The translations under genes and the position numbers were made by a program. A model generated the notes under the pieces. The model worked only from the letters and a program-made list of their open reading frames with translations. It did no database searches and had not been told where the DNA came from. Positions 1 to 5,064 of a DNA stretch of 5,064 nt are shown here, one piece after another. Position 1 is the stretch's first letter. Each line of letters opens with the position of its first letter. Source of the stretch: UBA4661 sp002405405 (GTDB taxonomy: Bacteria > Bacteroidota > Ignavibacteria > Kapaibacteriales > UBA4661); the NCBI GenBank assembly GCA_036847245.1, contig DAIUAL010000247.1:1-5064 (forward strand). The letters run 5' to 3'.

Positions 1-143
1 TGATGTCTGTCACCTGATTTTTTTTGGTGAAAGACTTCGTATGTTTCAAAGTACTCCATTGGTTCTGCAACATATTCTTCTGCAAAAGAGCTTGGCACAG
101 AACGTTGATTAACACGCGGATCAAGTGACTGAATAAAACTCAT
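1..143 (-). CDS. paaB: PaaB, phenylacetyl-CoA epoxidase subunit (N-terminal part, cut by window edge)
   Basis: The first 47 codons are visible, reading leftward from an ATG at 141-143 off the window edge. PaaB is the small non-catalytic subunit of the cytoplasmic PaaABCE epoxidase, which converts phenylacetyl-CoA to its ring 1,2-epoxide. The residues YEVFHQKKSGDRH at 35-47 match the conserved start of the PaaB fold (E. coli has YEVFVRGKQGLSHRH near residue 9). The roughly 26 extra residues in front, including SLDPRVNQR, look like the longer N-terminus I recall from Bacteroidota PaaB, which supports this start. It lies 33 bases after the paaA stop on the same strand, so the two are almost certainly co-transcribed, with paaC/D/E probably following outside the window. 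No Shine-Dalgarno sequence is visible. The identification rests on a short stretch plus the neighbour, but the two agree well. Confidence 0.86.
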   Translation of the reverse strand, partial: MSFIQSLDPRVNQRSVPSSFAEEYVAEPMEYFETYEVFHQKKSGDRH

Positions 144-176
144 AATCAAGATTTGAATGGGTACGAAAGTTTTCTT

Positions 177-1157
177 TTAACTCAGTGGTACAGCATATTT
201 CGCGTCAGCTTTTGCCAATGCTCTCCGCACCCACCGACCTCGCTCTTCTGCAATACGCCGTACTGCTAAACGCTCTTGATTGCATGGACCACTGCCGTTA
301 ATCACAGCAAAAAACTCATTCCAGTCCGGCTCGGTGTATTCCCATTTTTTTGTCTCCGGATTTTTACGAAGTCGTTCATCAGGAATAGTCAAGCCTAATT
401 CCCAGATTTTTGGTACATACATGTTCAAGAATTGCTGCCGCATATCGTCGTTGGAAGCAAGCTTTACTTTCCAGCGCATAAGCTTTTCGGTATGCACGGA
501 TACTTTATCCGGCGGACCAAAGAAATGCATCATAGGTTTCCACCAACGGTTAAGCGCTTCTTGCAGCATGGTACGTTGCGTCGGTGTGCCTGTAGCAAGT
601 GTAACTGCATTTTCATAGCCGTATTTTAAATGAAATGATTCTTCCATACAAATACGTTCTAATGCTCGACAGTATGGAGCATATGATCCCTTAGAGTTAA
701 TCACTTGATTGATGATTGCTCCTGCATCAACGAGCCATGCAATCACGGCAGAATCTGCCCATGTAAAAGCAGGATAATTGAAAATGTTTGAATACTTCGA
801 TTTACCGGAGATCAAATCTGTCAACATCTGTTCACGCGATTTACCAAGGGTTTCTGCAGCATTGTACAGCAATTGCCCATGACCAACTTCATCTTGTACT
901 TTTGCCAGCAACGCTAACTTTCTGCGAAAACCCGGCGCACGTGTTACCCATGTACCTTCAGGCAAAGCGCCAATAATTTCGGAATGCGCATGCTGCTCAA
1001 TCATACGGATGAGTTGCTTGCGATATTCTCTCGGCATCCAATCGCGCGGTTCAATTTTTTCCCCTGCATCAATTTTTGCTTCAAATTCAGCTAGCTGTAT
1101 TGGGTCATCATCACTTGCTATAACTGCTCCTGCCTCGATAATTGCGTTGCCGTACAT
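177..1157 (-). CDS. paaA: PaaA, catalytic oxygenase subunit of phenylacetyl-CoA 1,2-epoxidase
   Basis: This 326-residue protein is the diiron catalytic subunit of the bacterial multicomponent monooxygenase that epoxidises the ring of phenylacetyl-CoA using O2 and NADPH-derived electrons from PaaE. It aligns without gaps over the core with E. coli PaaA (309 residues) at a constant offset of 18. The expected metal ligands are present: Glu60, Glu90 and His93 (DEVGH), Asp144 (WLVD), and Glu173 and His176 (EESFH), plus Lys86 at the active site. Other family landmarks are DWMP (39-42), QHAHSE (55-60), ITRAP-like VTRAP (71-75), FNYP (126-129) and CNQERL (292-297). The start is secure: an in-frame TGA lies two codons upstream of the ATG, and MYG is a common N-terminus in longer PaaA proteins. 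It is the first gene of a leftward operon with paaB next. No clear Shine-Dalgarno sequence is present. No key residue is missing, so an active enzyme is expected. Confidence 0.97.
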   Translation of the reverse strand: MYGNAIIEAGAVIASDDDPIQLAEFEAKIDAGEKIEPRDWMPREYRKQLIRMIEQHAHSEIIGALPEGTWVTRAPGFRRKLALLAKVQDEVGHGQLLYNAAETLGKSREQMLTDLISGKSKYSNIFNYPAFTWADSAVIAWLVDAGAIINQVINSKGSYAPYCRALERICMEESFHLKYGYENAVTLATGTPTQRTMLQEALNRWWKPMMHFFGPPDKVSVHTEKLMRWKVKLASNDDMRQQFLNMYVPKIWELGLTIPDERLRKNPETKKWEYTEPDWNEFFAVINGSGPCNQERLAVRRIAEERGRWVRRALAKADAKYAVPLS

Positions 1158-1220
1158 AAATCACTGTATAAAACGTGAATGAGAGGGTTGAGTTAAAAAT
1201 TTTCGTTTTCGTAGGAATAC

Positions 1221-1234
1221 AAACGCATGCGTTT
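1221..1234. promoter_or_regulatory. Perfect 14-bp palindrome upstream of paaA (candidate operator)
   Basis: The sequence AAACGCATGCGTTT is its own reverse complement and lies 64 bases upstream of the paaA start. Perfect palindromes of this size in front of catabolic operons are often repressor sites. The AACG...CGTT half-sites resemble the TetR-family PaaR operator as I remember it, but here the gap is four bases rather than two, so the match is suggestive only. No strong promoter hexamers can be placed around it with confidence. The rest of the 1158-1315 gap holds no gene that I can see. Confidence 0.4.
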
Positions 1235-1315
1235 ATTGATTACCGAATCATGAAAATGATCCATCACATTTTTTCGTGCAGTCTTGCTAGAACTAAGACT
1301 TATTAGACCATTAAA

Positions 1316-1358
1316 CTAAAAAAATTGCCAAGAAGTTCATTTGAAAATCTTGGCAATT
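1316..1358 (-). terminator. Intrinsic terminator of the HmuY-like lipoprotein gene
   Basis: Two perfectly complementary 11-base arms, AATTGCCAAGA (1323-1333) and TCTTGGCAATT (1348-1358), enclose a 14-base loop. Read on the minus strand, the hairpin is followed at once by a run of seven T residues. It sits 24 bases beyond the stop codon of the lipoprotein gene (1382-1384), the expected place and orientation. It should insulate that gene from the paa operon, which starts further along the same strand and therefore needs its own promoter between about 1158 and 1315. Confidence 0.85.
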
Positions 1359-1381
1359 CAAAATCTAACTTAGTTCCTATA

Positions 1382-2122
1382 TCATCGAAAACTTGATGTT
1401 CCTGATTTAGTATAGCGAAACGTATAAAATCCAATAGGTGTTGCAATAGTTGGAGCAGAAACAGCATTCTGATAAATACTGGTGATCTGTAGTTTTATGC
1501 TATTTCCCGAAGCCGTACGAAGCATAATCGTCCGTGCTGTTGGTGCCGAAAGTGTATGAATTTGGGCTCCGCTGAATGCGTATGTAAAAAAATTACCCGG
1601 CGGAACAACAGTAGTAGGAACAATACGTTGCGCTGTTGCTGTATCGTCATTACGAAGAGTACTCGGCATAACGCTTATGTTGTCGAAGAGTGAGTCAACG
1701 ATTATTGCCTGGGTCTTACCCAAACGATTTGGGTTGACATTACCCGAATTAACCATAACATGTACGGCACGTGAACGCGGGTCCGTAAGAGGGTTACCCA
1801 TGAATGGCAAAAGGATGTCCCACTGATCTGTACCAAAATCTGCTAAACTCACAGTTGTATCTTTGTCAAAGGAATACAAGATAAAACCACCCGACATAAA
1901 TGGGAACCTCCCCACCCCTGCAAGGGAATCTGGTTTGAGGTTAGCAACCAATTTTGTTGTGGGCTGCAAAGGTGTGGCAGGGTCAACGGTGGTAGAATTC
2001 GAGCAACTTGATAAAACGAGCAGAATACACAAAAGGCGCAAGACCAAAGGTACAGTCTTAGTAAAAAACTTTACATCAGTACGGTTAACATTTCGTCGAA
2101 AAATTAATTGTGTGAATAGCAT
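1382..2122 (-). CDS. HmuY-like secreted lipoprotein (putative haem-binding)
   Basis: This 246-residue protein carries a lipoprotein signal: a basic N-region, a hydrophobic stretch around residues 24-37, and the lipobox LSSC with Cys40 as the likely lipidated residue. The mature part is predicted to be beta-rich. It follows the layout of the HmuY family: FILYSFDKDTTVSLADF (80-96), then WDILLPF (101-107), a VNSG segment (124-127), and the closing IMLRTASGNSIKLQITSIYQ (199-218) and YTFRY (233-237). HmuY proteins are outer-membrane-anchored haemophores that bind haem and pass it to a TonB-dependent receptor. Only two histidines remain after the signal (His121, His189), so any haem ligation may differ from the two-histidine mode of Porphyromonas HmuY, and haem binding is not assured. 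No TonB receptor gene is adjacent. It is apparently a single-gene unit, with its own terminator and a candidate promoter upstream. The signal region is long at 39 residues, but no other ATG, nor any GTG or TTG with a convincing context, lies before the lipobox. Confidence 0.72.
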   Translation of the reverse strand: MLFTQLIFRRNVNRTDVKFFTKTVPLVLRLLCILLVLSSCSNSTTVDPATPLQPTTKLVANLKPDSLAGVGRFPFMSGGFILYSFDKDTTVSLADFGTDQWDILLPFMGNPLTDPRSRAVHVMVNSGNVNPNRLGKTQAIIVDSLFDNISVMPSTLRNDDTATAQRIVPTTVVPPGNFFTYAFSGAQIHTLSAPTARTIMLRTASGNSIKLQITSIYQNAVSAPTIATPIGFYTFRYTKSGTSSFR

Positions 2123-2152
2123 AGCAGAACCTGTGAAAAAAATGAAATTAAT

Positions 2153-2185
2153 TCCTTGTATTTACATTGCTTGTAAATACAAGGA
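2153..2185. promoter_or_regulatory. Inverted repeat with perfect 14-bp arms at the lipoprotein gene start region
   Basis: TCCTTGTATTTACA (2153-2166) and its exact reverse complement (2172-2185) flank a five-base spacer, TTGCT. The repeat lies 30 bases upstream of the lipoprotein start and directly abuts the candidate promoter element at 2186-2193, so the likely transcription start falls inside it. That position fits a repressor operator better than a terminator, and there is no T-run immediately beyond either arm. A 5'-leader RNA hairpin is also possible if transcription starts further upstream. Confidence 0.6.
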
Positions 2186-2214
2186 CAAATATACGTGAAA
2201 ATGTTGCTCACAAA
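2186..2214 (-). promoter_or_regulatory. Candidate Bacteroidota-type promoter of the lipoprotein gene
   Basis: On the minus strand TATATTTG (2186-2193) matches the Bacteroidota -7 consensus TAnnTTTG at every fixed position. A TTTG (2211-2214) sits 17 bases upstream as a possible -33 element, slightly closer than usual. That upstream element lies in a short near-tandem repeat (CAAAGCATAG, CAAAAGCATA, 2211-2230). The assignment depends on the host using this promoter type, which I only infer. Confidence 0.45.
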
Positions 2215-2260
2215 GCATAGCAAAAGCATAATTTTTCTTGTTAACAAACAACAAAGCTTT

Positions 2261-2292
2261 TGACAATTGGTCATACATCCCCTCAATTGTCA
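2261..2292. promoter_or_regulatory. Inverted repeat upstream of the mutase gene (candidate operator)
   Basis: TGACAATTG (2261-2269) and CAATTGTCA (2284-2292) are perfect 9-base inverted arms separated by 14 bases. Each arm contains the small palindrome CAATTG, and the two copies start exactly 20 bases apart, about two helical turns. That spacing would suit a dimeric or paired DNA-binding protein. The left arm overlaps a TTGACA hexamer (2260-2265), and another TTGACA follows at 2308-2313, but neither has a convincing -10 partner. The site is 108 bases before the mutase start, in a divergent intergenic region, so it could control either gene. Confidence 0.4.
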
Positions 2293-2399
2293 GCTTTTCA
2301 GATAAAATTGACATAGTCTTTCCCTATTTTAGACGATACTTTACTCGAAATGCTCTTCTTGCTTGAATTTTTTTCAACTCACTCCATTTGCCTTGAAAT

Positions 2400-4400
2400 A
2401 TGACCTCGCTTCCTCTTTCTTCGAATATTCAACAAGACGTAGCTGCAAATCCACTTACTGCTACGCTTGAAGAACGGTACAATTCCCTTGTACAAGAACT
2501 TACACCACAAATTCGAAAAGCCTTAGAAGCCTGGGACGCGACGTGCGACCAGTACCAACAATCACACTTTGACTATACTGTTCGTAATAAAACGATCAAA
2601 GTTAAAAACTATACTACCTCGCTTTCCGGTTCTAAAATTCCCAAAGTAGCTGTACCCGACTACAGCGATTGGGGAGATATTGTTACGTGGTTATTGAAAG
2701 AAAATTTTCCGGGCTCATTCCCCTATACAGCTGGTATTTACCCTTTCAAGCGACAGGGTGAAGATCCTACGCGCATGTTTGCAGGTGAAGGCGGTCCTGA
2801 ACGTACTAACAAACGTTTTCACTACCTTTCGCATGGAATGCCCGCAGCACGGCTTTCAACAGCATTTGACTCAGTTACACTTTATGGAGAGAATCCGGAT
2901 CATCGACCCGACATCTATGGTAAAGTTGGCAATTCCGGTGTTAGCATCGCAACACTTAACGACGCAAAAAAATTATATTCAGGCTTTGATTTATGCGATC
3001 CTAAAACATCGGTATCCATGACAATCAATGGTCCTGCACCAATGATTCTTGCCTTCTTTCTTAATGCAGCAATTGATCAACAATGTGAGCTATATATCAA
3101 ACAGCATTCTCTCGAAGAATCTGTTGAAAAGGCTCTACAAATAAAATATGATGCACAAGGAATTCCGCGTCCTGTTTATGATGGATTGTTACCTGATGGC
3201 AATACAGGACTAGGCTTAATGCTTCTCGGACTCACAGGAGATGAAGTACTCCCTCCTGATATATACGAGCAAATCAAACGCTCAACTTTATCACAAGTAC
3301 GTGGAACAGTTCAGGCTGATATATTGAAAGAAGATCAAGCACAAAATACATGCATCTTCTCGACGGAGTTTGCGTTACAAATGATGGGCGATATTCAGCA
3401 ATACTTCATTGATTGGAATGTTCGAAATTTTTATTCTGTATCAATTAGTGGATATCATATTGCAGAAGCCGGAGCAAATCCTATCACTCAACTTGCATTT
3501 ACACTTGCTAATGGCTTTACCTTTGTCGAATATTACCTATCGCGTGGTATGCACATTGATGACTTTGCACCAAACCTTTCGTTTTTCTTTTCTAACGGAA
3601 TTGACCCTGAATATTCTGTTATTGGTCGTGTAGCTCGTCGTATTTGGGCAAAAGCATTAAAAAATAAATATGGTGGGAATGAGCGTTCGCAAATGCTCAA
3701 GTATCATATTCAAACAAGTGGTCGGAGTTTGCATGCACAAGAAATTGATTTCAATGATATTCGTACAACTTTGCAAGCTCTTTACGCAATTTATGACAAC
3801 TGCAACTCGCTTCATACCAATGCTTACGACGAAGCCATTACAACGCCAACGGAAGAGTCTGTACGTCGTGCTTTAGCAATTCAGCTTATTATCAATCGTG
3901 AACTCGGTCTTGCTATGAATGAAAATCCCCTTCAGGGTGCTTTTATTATCGATGAACTTACTGATTTAGTTGAAGAAGCTGTCATGCAGGAATTCCGTAA
4001 TATCACTGATCGTGGCGGTGTCTTGGGTGCCATGGAAACAATGTACCAACGTAACAAAATACAAGAAGAGTCGATGCACTATGAAATGTTAAAACACACA
4101 GGTGAATTACCGATTATCGGTGTCAATACATTCCTCCCCAAAGATAAAGCAGCATATACAGAGCCGACTGAAGTAATTCGTTCTTCTCATGACGAAAAAG
4201 AACTACAAATTCGAAATCTGCAACAATATCATGCGATCAATTCATCGGTATCGCAACAAGCCCTATCAATGCTACAGCGTACCGCTATTGACAATGGCAA
4301 TATTTTTTCTGCGTTAATGTCGTGTGCCAAAGTGTGCTCGCTCGGACAAATGACCGAAGCGCTCTATCATGTTGGCGGTCAATATCGTCGAAGCATGTAA
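2400..4400 (+). CDS. IcmF-type B12-dependent acyl-CoA mutase, catalytic chain only (methylmalonyl-CoA mutase family)
   Basis: This 666-residue protein corresponds to the C-terminal part of IcmF, the adenosylcobalamin-dependent isobutyryl-CoA mutase. Residues about 20-100 match the IcmF linker (VRNKTIKVKN, TTSLSGSKIPKVAVP), about 105-580 the substrate-binding TIM barrel, and the rest the helical tail ending GGQYRRSM. Landmarks are FPYTAGIYPFKR (107-118), DPTRMFAGEGGPERTN (122-137), TVQADILKEDQAQNT (303-317), SGYHIAEAGANP (350-361, catalytic His353) and SLHTNAYDEA (470-479). Phe127 and Gln315 occupy the places of Tyr89 and Arg207 of methylmalonyl-CoA mutase, the known signature of isobutyryl/n-butyryl-CoA mutase. 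Missing are the N-terminal B12-binding domain (DxHxxG) and the P-loop GTPase chaperone that fused IcmF carries (about 1,100 residues), so a separate partner must supply B12 binding. An in-frame TGA (2394-2396) fixes the start. No Shine-Dalgarno sequence is visible. The next gene begins two bases after the stop. Confidence 0.93.
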   Translation: MTSLPLSSNIQQDVAANPLTATLEERYNSLVQELTPQIRKALEAWDATCDQYQQSHFDYTVRNKTIKVKNYTTSLSGSKIPKVAVPDYSDWGDIVTWLLKENFPGSFPYTAGIYPFKRQGEDPTRMFAGEGGPERTNKRFHYLSHGMPAARLSTAFDSVTLYGENPDHRPDIYGKVGNSGVSIATLNDAKKLYSGFDLCDPKTSVSMTINGPAPMILAFFLNAAIDQQCELYIKQHSLEESVEKALQIKYDAQGIPRPVYDGLLPDGNTGLGLMLLGLTGDEVLPPDIYEQIKRSTLSQVRGTVQADILKEDQAQNTCIFSTEFALQMMGDIQQYFIDWNVRNFYSVSISGYHIAEAGANPITQLAFTLANGFTFVEYYLSRGMHIDDFAPNLSFFFSNGIDPEYSVIGRVARRIWAKALKNKYGGNERSQMLKYHIQTSGRSLHAQEIDFNDIRTTLQALYAIYDNCNSLHTNAYDEAITTPTEESVRRALAIQLIINRELGLAMNENPLQGAFIIDELTDLVEEAVMQEFRNITDRGGVLGAMETMYQRNKIQEESMHYEMLKHTGELPIIGVNTFLPKDKAAYTEPTEVIRSSHDEKELQIRNLQQYHAINSSVSQQALSMLQRTAIDNGNIFSALMSCAKVCSLGQMTEALYHVGGQYRRSM

Positions 4401-4402
4401 GT

Positions 4403-5064
4403 ATGATATATTCAGTTGTAACTACCCGTATACCTTTTTATGTACGTTGGATCATACTGTGTATGGTTCTTTTGTTGGGATCGACACATATCGGCTTAGC
4501 TGAACTGACCATGATACCCTTGTCAATTAAAGTTGATTCAAAAACAGGCTATCGCATTCGTTTAACCAACGGAGATATCCTTTCTGGAGTAATTACTGAT
4601 AAAGACACTGACCGTGCTACCGATGACACCCCAGAACGCCAATACATTAAGTTGAAAACAGGTGTTGGATTACTGAAAATCTATGCTGATGAAATTGCAG
4701 AAATTATCACTACAGATGAGGTATATCGGCATAGTCATCGTGTGTTTTTCATGCCCACAGCTGAATCCATTGGCAATAATCATTTTATTGGCTCATGGGA
4801 ATTAGTCATGCTATATGCAGGTGCGGGTATTGGCGATCGCGTATCGGTTACTGCAGGACGTACATTCATTCCGACACTTTCTTCAGAAGAACAATTCTCA
4901 CTAATTAATGCTAAGGTACAGCTGTATTCGACACCACCAAGCGATGCCCCTGTGCGCACTAAAGTTAATGTTGGCGGCACAACAGTATACGAAACAGAAA
5001 CTGATTTTACAGGCCGCATTAGTTTCGCCGCAGGCGCGCAATGGACAGCATTACAACAGGCTCG
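4403..5064 (+). CDS. Secreted/envelope protein of unknown function (N-terminal part, cut by window edge)
   Basis: The frame is open from the ATG at 4403-4405 to the window end, giving 220 complete codons and no stop. Residues 1-33 form a signal peptide: hydrophobic WIILCMVLLLGSTHIGLA, with likely cleavage after GLA. Residues about 49-102 form a small beta-rich domain (YRIRLTNGDILSGVITD, then YIKLKTGVGLLKIYADEIAEI), whose pattern recalls small SH3/LSm-like barrels; this is a resemblance, not an assignment. After HRVFFMPTAESIGNNHFIGSW (112-132) come alternating, glycine-rich segments (LYAGAGIGDRVSVTAGRTFIP) that could be outer-membrane beta-strands. I do not recognise a named family. The start lies two bases after the mutase stop, so the genes are probably co-transcribed and translationally coupled. 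A second Met at 21 would destroy the signal peptide, so the first ATG is preferred. Confidence 0.8.
   Translation, partial: MIYSVVTTRIPFYVRWIILCMVLLLGSTHIGLAELTMIPLSIKVDSKTGYRIRLTNGDILSGVITDKDTDRATDDTPERQYIKLKTGVGLLKIYADEIAEIITTDEVYRHSHRVFFMPTAESIGNNHFIGSWELVMLYAGAGIGDRVSVTAGRTFIPTLSSEEQFSLINAKVQLYSTPPSDAPVRTKVNVGGTTVYETETDFTGRISFAAGAQWTALQQA

Noticed and set aside
280..976. Plus-strand open frames opposite paaA (280-618, 432-629, 788-976).
   Set aside because: They lie wholly antisense to a strongly conserved gene and their translations resemble no protein I know.
2153..2185. Reading the large palindrome as an intrinsic terminator.
   Set aside because: Neither strand has a T-run directly after the hairpin, and no gene ends just before it in either direction.
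1863..2286. Open frames overlapping the lipoprotein gene and the divergent intergenic region (1863-2198 plus, 2104-2286 minus).
   Set aside because: They overlap the lipoprotein gene or the palindromes, have low-complexity translations, and lack any domain signature.
2308..2340. A sigma-70 promoter for the mutase using TTGACA at 2308-2313.
   Set aside because: The best -10-like hexamer, GATACT at 2335-2340, is 21 bases away, too far; the site at 2260-2265 has only a 3/6 partner at normal spacing.
2200..2399. Frameshifted remnant of the IcmF B12-binding or GTPase domains upstream of the mutase.
   Set aside because: None of the three forward frames shows recognisable IcmF sequence, and the region is AT-rich with regulatory-looking repeats.
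2758..3876. Short plus-strand frames inside the mutase gene (2758-3021, 3409-3633, 3670-3876).
   Set aside because: They are out-of-frame shadows of a gene conserved along its full length.
4780..5019. Minus-strand open frame opposite the secreted-protein gene.
   Set aside because: The plus-strand frame is open throughout, has a signal peptide and follows the mutase gene directly; the minus frame has none of these supports.

Overview
The window looks like chromosome from a moderately AT-rich bacterium of the Bacteroidota/Chlorobiota (FCB) group. This is an inference from four signs. The acyl-CoA mutase resembles the IcmF type I know from Bacteroidota, down to its GGQYRRxM C-terminus. The PaaB N-terminus (SLDPRVNxR) and the MYG start of PaaA look like that group. 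There is an HmuY-like lipoprotein. Start codons mostly lack a clear Shine-Dalgarno sequence, and one candidate promoter fits the Bacteroidota TAnnTTTG element. I cannot name a genus.

Layout. Positions 1-1157 (minus strand) hold the beginning of a phenylacetate-degradation operon: paaA, then the N-terminal part of paaB running off the left edge. Positions 1158-1322 are the upstream region of paaA, with a perfect 14-bp palindrome. Positions 1316-1358 are a clear intrinsic terminator for the next minus-strand gene, which encodes a secreted lipoprotein resembling the HmuY haem-binding family (1382-2122). Positions 2123-2399 are a divergent intergenic region with two strong inverted repeats and a candidate promoter. 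On the plus strand, 2400-4400 encodes a 666-residue B12-dependent acyl-CoA mutase catalytic chain of the IcmF type. Two bases after its stop, a secreted, probably envelope-associated protein of unknown function begins and runs off the right edge (4403-5064).

How the genes relate. PaaA and PaaB belong to the phenylacetyl-CoA epoxidase, which starts aerobic degradation of phenylacetate. The mutase would rearrange the carbon skeleton of a short acyl-CoA; its active-site residues point to isobutyryl/butyryl-CoA rather than methylmalonyl-CoA. Its most notable feature is that the B12-binding and GTPase chaperone domains, normally fused to the N-terminus of IcmF, are absent, and an in-frame stop lies just before its ATG. 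The lipoprotein and the secreted protein are cell-envelope genes with no evident metabolic link to the enzymes beside them. I found no RNA genes, CRISPR arrays or mobile elements, and nothing that amounts to a wholly new system. The split mutase and the operator-like palindromes are the points worth following up.
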